Source of the DNA: Prevotella sp.
GTDB taxonomy: Bacteria; Bacteroidota; Bacteroidia; Bacteroidales; Bacteroidaceae
Assembly (NCBI GenBank): GCA_017509155.1
Contig: JAFWQE010000086.1
Location: 1 to 52,801 of the forward strand
DNA: 52,801 nt
Direction: 5' to 3'
Positions within the stretch are counted from its first letter, which is position 1. Each line of letters begins with the position of its first letter. A model generated the notes under the pieces. The model was not told the DNA's origin, made no database searches, and was given only the letters and a program-made list of their open reading frames with translations. Of the stretch, positions 8,894 through 16,728 are shown one piece after another. The translations under genes and the position numbers were made by a program.

Positions 8894-8925
8894 GAGTTTG
8901 GGAGTGTAGACGATACTTCTCTGTT

Positions 8926-9022
8926 TCCCACATCCCCCTCGGGGGCTTGGGGGGCTTCTCACCTCTCAGTTCTCAGTTTCCCACATCCCCCTCGGGAGTT
9001 TGGGGGCTTCTCACACTCAGTT
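8926..9022. repeat. Two direct copies of a CCACATCCCCCTCGGG unit
   Basis: Two adjacent copies of a roughly 50-base unit beginning TTTCCCACATCCCCCTCGGG and ending in GGGGGCTTCTCAC...CTCAGTT. A related word, CCACATCCC...CGGGGCTTGGGGCTTCTC, occurs near 49660. It lies immediately before the methyltransferase start, so it probably forms part of that gene's leader. Confidence 0.7.
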
Positions 9023-9029
9023 TTCAATT

Positions 9030-9833
9030 ATGTTTCCCATCACCAGTGTTCACAACCCGCGCATCAAGACCCTGCTCGCCTTACAGCAGAAGTCATCGCT
9101 CCGACGTCAGCAAGACCTGTTCGTCGTTGAGGGACAGCGCGAACTCATCCATTGCATGGAAGCCGGCTATCAGATAGACAGCCTTTATGTTTGTAACGAC
9201 ACACAGCAGCCCGACACCCTCTCTGCGCTATTCTCATCGCAGGGACTGGCGGAGTCCTCCATGTTCTCCGTTTCTCCAGCTGTCTATGAGCGTATCGCCT
9301 ATCGTGGCTCCACTGAGGGCGTCATCGCCGTCGTCAGAAGCCGTCATGTCACTCTCTCTCAGCTGCCCCTCTCGTCTTGTCCACTCATCATGGTACTAGA
9401 AAGTGTCGAGAAACCCGGCAATCTCGGAGCTGTGCTGCGCACTGCCGATGCCGCCAAAGCTGACGCCGTCATCGTCTGCGACCCACTCACCGACCTCTAT
9501 AATCCCAACCTCATCCGGGCATCATTAGGAGCCATTTTCACCGTCCCCACCGTTGCCACCAGCACCGAGGAATGCATCCGTTTCCTCAAGGAACGCCACA
9601 TTCAGATACTCACAGCACAGCTGCAGGACTCACACCCCTACTACGCCACGCCAATGGACATTCCCACCGCCATCGTCATGGGAACAGAATCCACGGGGCT
9701 CACCAACCAGTGGCGAGAAGCAGCCGATGCGCACATCCGCATTCCCATGAACGGACAGCTTGACTCCCTCAATGTGTCCGTCTCTGCTGCCATCCTCCTC
9801 TTCGAAGCTGTCAGACAACGACAGATACAATAA
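9030..9833 (+). CDS. SpoU (TrmH) family RNA 2'-O-methyltransferase
   Basis: Transfers a methyl group from SAM to a ribose 2'-OH in RNA, most likely 23S rRNA in the RlmB manner. The N-terminal part (about 1-95) is an RNA-binding L30e-like domain. The SPOUT domain carries motif 1 ESVEKPGNLGAVLRTADA, motif 2 VMGTESTGL and motif 3 MNGQLDSLNVSVSAAILL, the last two forming the trefoil-knot SAM site. The start at 9030 (MFPITSVHNP) is chosen because an upstream TTG at 9000 would begin inside a repeat. The 267-residue length is normal. The gene lies between inverted arrays of short words. The exact nucleotide target is not known. Confidence 0.9.
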   Translation: MFPITSVHNPRIKTLLALQQKSSLRRQQDLFVVEGQRELIHCMEAGYQIDSLYVCNDTQQPDTLSALFSSQGLAESSMFSVSPAVYERIAYRGSTEGVIAVVRSRHVTLSQLPLSSCPLIMVLESVEKPGNLGAVLRTADAAKADAVIVCDPLTDLYNPNLIRASLGAIFTVPTVATSTEECIRFLKERHIQILTAQLQDSHPYYATPMDIPTAIVMGTESTGLTNQWREAADAHIRIPMNGQLDSLNVSVSAAILLFEAVRQRQIQ

Positions 9834-9852
9834 GCCACACCATCATCTTGTT

Positions 9853-10066
9853 CCAAGTGACAAGTGATAAGTGATAAGTAATAAGTGACAAGTGATAAGT
9901 CAGCTAAACGACCAGACGACCAGATGACTAAACGACCAGACGACTAAACGACCAGACGACCAAACGACCAGACGACCAGACGACCAGACGACCAGACGAC
10001 CAAACGACCAGACGACTAAACGACCAGACGACCAAACGACTAAACGACCAGACGACTAAACGACCA
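9853..10066. repeat. Right inverted word array beside the rRNA methyltransferase
   Basis: AAGTGACAAGTGATAAG words (9853-9900), the junction GTGATAAGTCAGCTAAACG, then about 20 copies of CGACCAGA/CGACTAAA words to 10066. It is the mirror image of 8777-8893 and longer, so copy numbers differ between arms. It ends 10 bases before the stop codon of the YigZ gene. Confidence 0.85.
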
Positions 10067-10075
10067 TCTTCATGG

Positions 10076-10666
10076 TCAAGACTCAAAACTGAGCTTTGCA
10101 AGACGTGCCCTCAGCTCTTCTGCGAGCGAGCGTCGGATGGACAGTCGTAGCTGACAGGTGTTGTCGTAGGTCTGGCTGACAATCCTTGGTTCCATCTCCT
10201 TGACGATGCGCATCACGCTGTTCATCATGATGTACGGAAAGTCGAAGACAACCTCTTCTTCTACTTGACGCTCAACGACTTGCGCGTGGTTGATGGCGTC
10301 GAGTGCCGCCTCGCGATAGGCTACAATCAAACCACTGGTACCAAGGTTGACACCTCCATAATAGCGAACCACGACAATGAGAATGTCCGTCAGTTCGTGG
10401 CTGTTGATTTGTCCCAGAATAGGCTTCCCTGCTGTACTGCTTGGCTCACCGTCGTCGTTGGCACGGAACTCGTTGCGTTCTGGTCCAAGCATGTAGGCAT
10501 AACAGACATGGCGCGCATCGTAATACTCTCGACGATAGCGCGCGAGTATCTCCTTCACCTCTTCGATGCGCTCCACATGATGGGCAAAGGAAAGGAAACG
10601 GCTCCGCTTCTCGGTGTAATAGCCTTCAGCGGTCGCAGCAATGGTATGGTAGGTGTCTGTGGCCAT
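10076..10666 (-). CDS. YigZ/IMPACT (UPF0029) family protein
   Basis: A 196-residue member of the YigZ family, which has an IMPACT-like domain (about 20-125) and a C-terminal ferredoxin-like domain. Family hallmarks are KRSRFLSFA near the start, DARHVCYAYMLG, NDDGEPSSTAGKPIL and VVRYYGGVNLGTSGL. Some relatives are linked to translation regulation, but the bacterial role is unclear. The start at 10666 (MATDTYHTI) fits the domain; the upstream Met adds an unlikely hydrophobic stub. It is the last gene of the minus-strand serC-serA-HIT-DUF1015 run, 60 bases after DUF1015. Confidence 0.88.
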   Translation of the reverse strand: MATDTYHTIAATAEGYYTEKRSRFLSFAHHVERIEEVKEILARYRREYYDARHVCYAYMLGPERNEFRANDDGEPSSTAGKPILGQINSHELTDILIVVVRYYGGVNLGTSGLIVAYREAALDAINHAQVVERQVEEEVVFDFPYIMMNSVMRIVKEMEPRIVSQTYDNTCQLRLSIRRSLAEELRARLAKLSFES

Positions 10667-10726
10667 AAAGAAGAAATGCCCCGCAAACCACAAAGGTGCG
10701 GATTGAGGGGCATCGTTAAAAGGGTA

Positions 10727-11974
10727 TTAACTCAGTTTGTGAATGACAAGCCCCGACCTCAGCTTAGGCTCAAACCATGTTGCCTTTGGCGGCATGATCT
10801 TTCCGCTGTCGGCGATGTCCATAATCTGCTGCATGGAGACAGGATAGAGAGCGAGGGCCATGCGCATCTCGCCGCTGTCGACGCGCCGCTTCAGTTCGCC
10901 CAGACCACGAAGACCGCCGACGAAGTCGATGCGCTGACTGCTTCTGAGGTCCTTGATGTTGAGCAACTCGTCGAGAATCAGACGACTTGAGATGTCCACA
11001 TCGAGCACGCCGATGGGGTCGCTGTTGTCGTAGGTACCTTCTTTTGCCTTGAGGCTATACCATTGTCCGTCAAGATAGAGTGAGAACTCATGAAGACAGG
11101 CTGGCTTGTAGATGTCGCTGCCTTTCAGCACCACGTCGAAGTTCTTGCCGAGGGCTTCGAGGAACTCCTCGGAGGTCATGCCGTTGAGGTCTTTCACCAC
11201 GCGGTTGTAGTCGAGAATGGTGAGCTGCGATGCCTGAAAGCATACAGCCATGAAGTAGTTGTATTCCTCGTCGCCACGATGGCTGGGGTTCTGCTTCTGC
11301 TTTTCGGCACCAACAAGGGCTGCGGCGGCAGATCGGTGATGGCCGTCGGCGATATAGAGCGAAGGCATCTTACGGAACTCCTCGGTGATGGTATCCATGT
11401 CGTGCTTGTCGGAGATAATCCAGAACTGGTGACGGAAACCGTCGATGGGTGCGATGAAGTCGTACTCGGGCTCGGTAGCAGCATAGCGAGTGATGAGCTG
11501 GTCGAGCACGTCGTTGTCGGGATAGGCGAAGAACACCGGCTCTATGTTGGCGTTGTTCACTCGCACGTGCTTCATGCGGTCTTCTTCCTTGTCGCGACGC
11601 GTCAGCTCGTGTTTCTTGATAACGCCATTGAGGTAGTCATCTACATAGGCGCCCACGACAAGACCATACTGTGTCTTCCCGTTCATGGTCTGCGCATAGA
11701 TGTAATAATGGTCGTCGGCGTCCTGAACAAGCCAACCTTTTTCCTGGAATTTACGGAAGTTCTCGGCGGCTTTCTCATAGACGCGCGGGTCATACTCGCT
11801 GGTTCCCTCGGGGAAGTCTATCTCTGGCTTGATGATGTGATAGAGGCTCATCTCATTGTCACCAGCTTCCTGACGGGCCTCCTCTGAGTTCAGCACGTCG
11901 TAGGGACGCGACTCCACCCGCTCCACGAGGTCTTTCGGTGGACGGATTCCTTTAAACGGTTTTACTATTGCCAT
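10727..11974 (-). CDS. DUF1015 family protein
   Basis: A 415-residue protein of the DUF1015 family, of unproven function. The family signatures FKGIRPPKD at the start, SRPYDVLN, and YIADGHHRSAAAA in the middle are all present. In many Bacteroidetes and Firmicutes the gene sits next to serA and serC, as here, which suggests a role around phosphoserine or serine metabolism; this is inference from context. The gene lies 15 bases after the HIT gene and is probably cotranscribed with it. Confidence 0.9.
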   Translation of the reverse strand: MAIVKPFKGIRPPKDLVERVESRPYDVLNSEEARQEAGDNEMSLYHIIKPEIDFPEGTSEYDPRVYEKAAENFRKFQEKGWLVQDADDHYYIYAQTMNGKTQYGLVVGAYVDDYLNGVIKKHELTRRDKEEDRMKHVRVNNANIEPVFFAYPDNDVLDQLITRYAATEPEYDFIAPIDGFRHQFWIISDKHDMDTITEEFRKMPSLYIADGHHRSAAAALVGAEKQKQNPSHRGDEEYNYFMAVCFQASQLTILDYNRVVKDLNGMTSEEFLEALGKNFDVVLKGSDIYKPACLHEFSLYLDGQWYSLKAKEGTYDNSDPIGVLDVDISSRLILDELLNIKDLRSSQRIDFVGGLRGLGELKRRVDSGEMRMALALYPVSMQQIMDIADSGKIMPPKATWFEPKLRSGLVIHKLS

Positions 11975-11989
11975 GGTAGATTATTTAGG

Positions 11990-12415
11990 TTAGAGATACT
12001 TCTTTATCTGCTCAATCATCTGCTGGTACTCCTCGTCGGTGAGATACACCTTGCCGGGATTCATCTGGAACGTTCCGCCGTAATCGGGGCCGTCCACATA
12101 TTTGGGTGCAAGATGAAAATGGAGGTGCGAAAGCTTGTCGCTGTAGGCGCCATAGTTGATTTTCTCCGGGTTGAACGCCTTCTGCATGGCTCGCGTAACC
12201 TTGGCTACGTCGCCCATGAAAGCATTACGCTCATCATCGCTCAGTTCGTTCAGGTCGTTCACGTGTCCGTTGTATGCCACGAGGCAACGGCCACGGTAAG
12301 TCTGTTCTTTGAATAGGAAAGCGCGCGACACAGAAAGAGGGGCTATCTCTATCATCAGGTCGTGCAAGGTCTGGTTGTTGGTGCAATAGAGGCACTGTTT
12401 AGGATCGCTCTGCAT
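11990..12415 (-). CDS. HIT family nucleotide-binding protein
   Basis: A small histidine triad protein (141 residues), a class that hydrolyses or transfers nucleoside monophosphates bound through phosphoramide or dinucleotide bonds. The HxHxHxx motif is SHLHFHLAPK. The N-terminal CLYC pair resembles metal-binding cysteines of some HIT proteins. The start at 12415 (MQSDPKQC) is chosen because upstream codons translate a repeat. The gene lies between serA and DUF1015. Its substrate cannot be predicted. Confidence 0.9.
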   Translation of the reverse strand: MQSDPKQCLYCTNNQTLHDLMIEIAPLSVSRAFLFKEQTYRGRCLVAYNGHVNDLNELSDDERNAFMGDVAKVTRAMQKAFNPEKINYGAYSDKLSHLHFHLAPKYVDGPDYGGTFQMNPGKVYLTDEEYQQMIEQIKKYL

Positions 12416-12427
12416 AGGATTGTTTTT

Positions 12428-12510
12428 AAGTGATAAGTGAAAAGAGAGAAGTGAGAGCCACCAAGCCCCCGGAAGAGGTGGTGGATTCTCACTTCTCATT
12501 TTTCTTGGGG
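12428..12510. repeat. Inverted word element between HIT gene and serA
   Basis: AAGTGATAAGTGAAAAG words lead into a perfect 11-bp stem (12446-12456 with 12487-12497) enclosing CCACC/GGTGG pairs. It has the same design as the other word elements in this window and may also act as a hairpin between the two genes. Confidence 0.6.
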
Positions 12511-12516
12511 AAATAT

Positions 12517-13434
12517 TTATTTGTTCACCTGGAAGCGGGTGTCACCGTCCTTGAAGAAGGCGTTGATCTGACGGGCTGCTGCAATGCCGGCATTGATGTT
12601 GGCCTCGGCTGTCTGTGCACCCATCTTCTTAGGCGTGCTGAAGTAGCGACCTTCGAACTGTGCGAATTCAGCGTCGGCATCGGGCTTGATGTCGGTAACG
12701 AACTTCAGGTCTTCGCGCTGCTTCATCAGTTCAATCAGTTCGGGCTCATTGATTACCTCCTTGCGGGCAGTGTTCACCAGCACGCCACCTTTCTTCATCT
12801 TGCCTACGAGTGCGGCATTGATGCTCTGCTTGGTCTCGGGTGTGGCGGGAATATGGAGTGACACCACGTCACAGGTCTCAAAGAGTGCCTCCTGGTTGTC
12901 TACGGCATGCACACCGGCAGACTCTATGGCCTCCTTCGGGCAATAGGCATCGTAGGCATAGATGTCCATGCCGAAGCCTTTTGCGATGCGGGCCACATTG
13001 CGACCGACATTGCCGAAAGCCAGAATACCAAGTTTCTTGCCAAGCAGCTCGCTTCCACTCTTGCCGTTGTAGAATCCACGCACGGCCATAACGAGAAGTC
13101 CGAATACAAGCTCGGCAACGGCGTTAGAGTTCTGTCCCGGTGTGTTCTCTGCTACTACCTGATGAGCTGTGGCAGCTGCGAGGTCGATGTTATCGTAGCC
13201 GGCACCTGCGCGCACAACAATCTTCAGTTGCTTGGCAGCGTCGAGCACTTCTGCGTCAACCTTGTCCGACCGGATAATCATGGCGTCAACATCTTTCACG
13301 GCTTCCAGCAGCTGGGCCTTCTCAGTGTATTTCTCAAGCAGCACCAGTTCGTGGCCTGCTCCTTCTATCTCCTCACGAATTCCATTCACGGCTGCAGCTG
13401 CGAACGGTTTTTCTGTAGCGACTAATACTTTCAT
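12517..13434 (-). CDS. serA: D-3-phosphoglycerate dehydrogenase
   Basis: Oxidises 3-phosphoglycerate to 3-phosphohydroxypyruvate with NAD, the first step of serine synthesis. The 305 residues are the short form without an ACT regulatory domain, so serine feedback may be absent. The NAD-binding GFGNVGRNVARIA region, VVRAGAGYDNID and the catalytic-domain VNTARKEVINEPEL are clear. Where most family members have His followed by a glycine-rich turn, this one reads TPKKMGAQTAEAN, with Lys in place of the catalytic His, a variant I recall from other Bacteroidales. The start at 13434 (MKVLVATEKP) is preferred over the upstream ATG at 13461, which would begin in the repeat's target duplication. It works with serC just upstream. 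Confidence 0.92.
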   Translation of the reverse strand: MKVLVATEKPFAAAAVNGIREEIEGAGHELVLLEKYTEKAQLLEAVKDVDAMIIRSDKVDAEVLDAAKQLKIVVRAGAGYDNIDLAAATAHQVVAENTPGQNSNAVAELVFGLLVMAVRGFYNGKSGSELLGKKLGILAFGNVGRNVARIAKGFGMDIYAYDAYCPKEAIESAGVHAVDNQEALFETCDVVSLHIPATPETKQSINAALVGKMKKGGVLVNTARKEVINEPELIELMKQREDLKFVTDIKPDADAEFAQFEGRYFSTPKKMGAQTAEANINAGIAAARQINAFFKDGDTRFQVNK

Positions 13435-13457
13435 CTTTCTTTTTATTATAATGTAAT

Positions 13458-13626
13458 TCAAGTTTCGTATTCGCTAAACTTCCTGGAGTTCAGGAGTTCA
13501 GGAGTTGCAGGAGTTCAGACGATAGTGCTGAAGGCTCTCTTTTCGTCAGTTTACAGGGGTTGAAAGTATTGTCTGAACTTCTGTAACTCCTGAACTCCTG
13601 AACTCCATCAACTTGCGAAAGTTGAG
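13458..13626. mobile_element. MITE-like element, copy A
   Basis: A 169-bp element between direct repeats TAATGTAAT (13449-13457 and 13627-13635). Its ends are inverted: TCAAGTTTCG at the left and, read backwards, TCAACTTTCGC at the right. Each end continues into GGAGTTCAGGAGTTCAGG words facing each other. The core has GATAGTGCTGAAGGCTCTC and GTATTGTCTGAAC. The same ends and core occur at 51819-52019. No transposase is encoded, so it is non-autonomous. It lies between serC and serA. Confidence 0.85.
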
Positions 13627-13637
13627 TAATGTAATAA

Positions 13638-13666
13638 GGTGTTGGAGACTTTCGTCGACCAACACC
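13638..13666. terminator. Hairpin between serC and serA
   Basis: An 8-bp stem (13638-13645 with 13659-13666) lies 12 bases after the serC stop. On the plus strand it is followed by seven Ts, on the minus strand only by TTATTAC, so for serC it is a weak terminator or attenuator. The MITE copy A begins just downstream. Confidence 0.5.
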
Positions 13667-13678
13667 TTTTTTTATTTA

Positions 13679-14746
13679 TTAGTGATTTGCTTCAAACTCC
13701 TTCATCGTGTCGATGAGTGCCTGCACGCCCTCTATGGTCTGGGCGTTGTAGCAGCTTGCGCGGAAGCCACCCACCGAGCGGTGTCCCTTGATGCCTACCA
13801 TGCCCTTGCTCGTAGCAAACTCGAAGAACGGTTTCTCAAGCTCAGCATATTCTTCGTTCATCACGAAGCAGATATTCATGACCGAGCGGTCCTCTTCGGC
13901 AACGGTTCCGTGGAACAGCTTGTTGCGGTCTATCTCAGCATAAAGCATCTCTGCACGCTGGCAAGCACGCTTGTCCATTGCCTCAACGCCACCCTGTGCC
14001 TTAATCCAACGCAGGTTCTCGAGGGCTGTGTAGATGGGAACTACTGGAGGTGTGTTGAACATGGAGCCTTTCTCCACATGTGTGCGATAGTCGAGCATGG
14101 TGGGGATGGGCCTTGGAGCCTTGCCCAGTGCATCGTTCTTCACGATGACGATGGTGACACCGGCCATCGAGAGGTTCTTCTGCGCACCGGCATAGATGCA
14201 GTCGTACTTGGCAACGTCAACGGGACGGCTGAAGATGTCGGAAGACATGTCGCAGATCTGACGAACGGGAACGTCGAGGTCTACACGGCACTCCGTGCCA
14301 TAGATGGTGTTGTTTGACGTTGTATGGAAATAATCGGCATCCTCGGGAACGGTATATCCCTTAGGAATGAATGTATAGTTTGCGTCAGCAGAAGAAGCCA
14401 CTTCCACGACCTCGCCGAAAAGCTTTGCTTCCTTCATTGCCTTCTTGGCCCACGTACCGGTGTTCAGATAGGCTGCTTTCTTGATAAGGAAGTTGAACGG
14501 CACCATGCAGAACTCAAGTGAAGCGCCACCGCCCAGGAAAAGAACCGAATATCCTTCGGGAACCTGAAGGAGCTCCTTCACCAAGGCCTCGGCCTCATCT
14601 ACTACTGGTTGAAAATCCTTGGCACGGTGGCTGATTTCTGCCAGTGAAAGACCGCTGCCGTTGAAGTCAAGAATCTGTTTTGCCGTATTCTCGATTACCT
14701 CACGGGGAAGCATCGAGGGTCCAGCATTAAAATTGTACTTCTTCAT
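13679..14746 (-). CDS. serC: Phosphoserine aminotransferase
   Basis: A PLP enzyme that converts 3-phosphohydroxypyruvate and glutamate to phosphoserine, the second step of serine synthesis; it can also serve pyridoxine synthesis. The 355 residues match the family. It begins with the typical [13 protein letters not shown], has [11 protein letters not shown], and the PLP lysine lies in [13 protein letters not shown]. It heads the serC-serA-HIT-DUF1015-YigZ run and has a strong promoter at 14783-14814. No phosphoserine phosphatase is seen nearby. Confidence 0.97.
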   Translation of the reverse strand: MKKYNFNAGPSMLPREVIENTAKQILDFNGSGLSLAEISHRAKDFQPVVDEAEALVKELLQVPEGYSVLFLGGGASLEFCMVPFNFLIKKAAYLNTGTWAKKAMKEAKLFGEVVEVASSADANYTFIPKGYTVPEDADYFHTTSNNTIYGTECRVDLDVPVRQICDMSSDIFSRPVDVAKYDCIYAGAQKNLSMAGVTIVIVKNDALGKAPRPIPTMLDYRTHVEKGSMFNTPPVVPIYTALENLRWIKAQGGVEAMDKRACQRAEMLYAEIDRNKLFHGTVAEEDRSVMNICFVMNEEYAELEKPFFEFATSKGMVGIKGHRSVGGFRASCYNAQTIEGVQALIDTMKEFEANH

Positions 14747-14782
14747 GAAAATCTTAATTTTGTGGATTAATAAAATTCGGCG

Positions 14783-14814
14783 CGAAATTACACATTTTGA
14801 ATGAAATAGCCAAA
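14783..14814 (-). promoter_or_regulatory. Promoter of serC
   Basis: On the minus strand TTTG (14811-14814), a 20-base spacer and TAATTTCG (14783-14790) fit the Bacteroidetes promoter with one change in the -7 box. The predicted start is about 33 bases before the serC ATG. Confidence 0.65.
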
Positions 14815-14854
14815 TATTTTATCATTATTTTCCATTATTCTCGTCTTAAGGTGT

Positions 14855-16165
14855 CTATTTGACAACTTCAATTAGCGTTTTGACACCTTTAATCTTCTCG
14901 CCGTTCGTTTTCTTCAGCACCTGAGAGAGTTTGCCGCTGACGATTGCGACATAGCAATACCGGTCTCTCACATCGATGCGACCAATCTCTTCGTTCTTCA
15001 GTTCGCCTTTCTTGCAGAGGAAGCCCACGACGTCGCCTTTCGATATTTTGTCGCGTTTTCCCTTCCCTATATAGAGTGTCACCATGCGAGGAGCTGCAGG
15101 AGGGGGCAGCTGTTCTTCAATCTCAAACACTGAAGGTTCATCCGCCAGATAGTCGGGCACCGACTCTGTGGGACCTAACACAAAGAACACATTGCCCTGC
15201 TTGTCCCACCGGGCTGTGCGGCCGACGCGATGAACGTAGGCATCCTGAGTCTCAGGAAGATGATAATGGATGATGTTGCCCACATCAGGAATGTCAAGTC
15301 CGCGTGAGGCAAGGTCGGTGCACACCAGCACATTGGCCGAGGCGTTGCAGAACCTGTAGAGGGCATCTTCACGTTGTTTCTGGTCCAGTCCACCGTGGAG
15401 CATGCTCACGGCAAAGCCCTCGGAACGAAGATACGAAGCGGTGCGTTCCACACTGTCTCGGTGATTCAAGAAGACCACACTGCTGCTGCCCACCTGACGG
15501 AGCAATCGCGAAAGCGTCTCGAGCTTGTCTTTCTGCGGACTCTCCACTCGATAAACATGCAGCCTTTCCGGTGTTCCCTCCTTACGATAGTCGAAACGTG
15601 AGGTGCGCCCCATTCTGACAAATCGTGGGATGTCTTCGGCATCGGTAGCAGAAAGAAGCACACGACGCTCCACGGCAGGGAGCTTTCCGATAATTTGCTC
15701 CATTTCATCGAGGAATCCCATCTGAAGACACTTGTCAAACTCATCAATAATCAGCCATTTCACCGACACTGCATCGATGTTGCCTTTCGTCAGATGGTCG
15801 TTCATTCTGCCAGGCGTGGCAAACACCACATGGGGCAGCTCCTTGCGCAGTTGCCTGTGCTCGTCCATCGTCGGCTTTCCGCCATAGAGCGCCATGCCTC
15901 TCACTCCGGCCCCCATCTGCTTGAGCACCTGAGCCGATTGCAAAGCCAGTTCTCTGCCTGGAACCAGCACAACAGCCTGCACTTCGTCCACATCTTTCTT
16001 GAGCAACTGCACCAAAGGCAACAGGTAGGCCAGCGTCTTACCACTACCTGTCGGTGAGAGCACCACCACATCTTTCTTGGTTTCCACTACAGCCCGCTTC
16101 ACGGCCTTCTGCATCTCACTGAGCGTCTCAATGCCCAGCTTTTTCAGTACTTCGTTTATTTCCAT
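14855..16165 (-). CDS. dbpA: DEAD-box RNA helicase DbpA
   Basis: An ATP-dependent RNA helicase of the DbpA type, which is directed to 23S rRNA (hairpin 92) during large-subunit assembly. The 436 residues hold the Q motif (ETLSEMQKAV), Walker A SPTGSGKT, motif II IIDEFD (DEFD rather than DEAD), motif III LLSATD, and motif VI YVHRVGRTAR. The last 75 residues (MVTLYIGKGKRDKISKGD...) form the DbpA RNA-binding domain. The start at 16165 lies only about one base from the transcription start predicted from its promoter, so the mRNA may be leaderless. Confidence 0.93.
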   Translation of the reverse strand: MEINEVLKKLGIETLSEMQKAVKRAVVETKKDVVVLSPTGSGKTLAYLLPLVQLLKKDVDEVQAVVLVPGRELALQSAQVLKQMGAGVRGMALYGGKPTMDEHRQLRKELPHVVFATPGRMNDHLTKGNIDAVSVKWLIIDEFDKCLQMGFLDEMEQIIGKLPAVERRVLLSATDAEDIPRFVRMGRTSRFDYRKEGTPERLHVYRVESPQKDKLETLSRLLRQVGSSSVVFLNHRDSVERTASYLRSEGFAVSMLHGGLDQKQREDALYRFCNASANVLVCTDLASRGLDIPDVGNIIHYHLPETQDAYVHRVGRTARWDKQGNVFFVLGPTESVPDYLADEPSVFEIEEQLPPPAAPRMVTLYIGKGKRDKISKGDVVGFLCKKGELKNEEIGRIDVRDRYCYVAIVSGKLSQVLKKTNGEKIKGVKTLIEVVK

Positions 16166-16169
16166 GGTG

Positions 16170-16200
16170 CAAAGTTACTGAAAAACAAAAGCAGAACAAA
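16170..16200 (-). promoter_or_regulatory. Promoter of dbpA
   Basis: On the minus strand TTTG (16197-16200), 19 bases and TAACTTTG (16170-16177) are a full match to the Bacteroidetes promoter. Placing the last G of the box at -4 puts +1 at 16166, one base before the ATG. Confidence 0.75.
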
Positions 16201-16272
16201 ATAAACTCGATGTTTTTTGTGATATTATAAAGATTCGCATTCGGTTTCAACTGTGTTTTTCCATCTGTGCGC

Positions 16273-16620
16273 AGCCGCTCCCCTCCCCTAAAACAACTCT
16301 TTATACACATTTGTATAAGCATTACTATCGGCAACGAAGGAAACGCTTTCAATGCTTAGCGGAGAAGACGGCCCGAAGGGCCATAAGAAGTCAGCCCAGG
16401 GCAGCGCCCTGGGTATCATATGATGGCCAATGTACGCCCTAGAGGGGCAAAAGAATTGATCATCTTCATCTGGGAAAATGCTTTTGCCCTTCTGCTGGGC
16501 GTTTGCAACACACGACCATAGTACCCAGGGCGTTGCCCTGGGCTGGTTGCTGCTGGCCTTTCAGGCCGATTGTTTCAGATGTGTATAAAGAGTAGTCCCC
16601 TAAAATGGGAGGGGAGCGGC
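16273..16620. repeat. 348-bp near-palindromic repeat element
   Basis: The two halves are inverted copies along most of their length. The outer arms share GCCGCTCCCCTCCC and ACTCTTTATACACAT; inner arms share a GGCCxxxAGGCC palindrome, then CAGCCCAGGGC followed by CGCCCTGGGT, then GGGCAAAAG. A transcript in either direction would fold into one long branched hairpin. The CCCAGGGC-xx-GCCCTGGG word is, from memory, common in Bacteroidetes intergenic DNA. No coding capacity is seen. Together with flanking word arrays it fills the 560-base gap between dbpA and the DUF262 gene. Confidence 0.8.
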
Positions 16621-16728
16621 TAACGCCGACGCTAAACGCAGCAGCCAACTACCATTTCTCTTACCTCTCACCTCCCACCACTTACCTCTAAAACTGAAGC
16701 AAACGGAGCTTGCGAAAGTAGAATAGAA

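Noticed and set aside
9853-10066. Possible CRISPR array
   Set aside because: The unit is 7-8 bases, repeats run without spacers, and no cas gene is present. The same applies to 25626-25713.
14855-16165. dbpA start moved downstream because the leader is too short
   Set aside because: The first residues (MEINEVLKKLGIETLSEMQ) belong to the Q-motif region of the family, so the 16165 start is kept.
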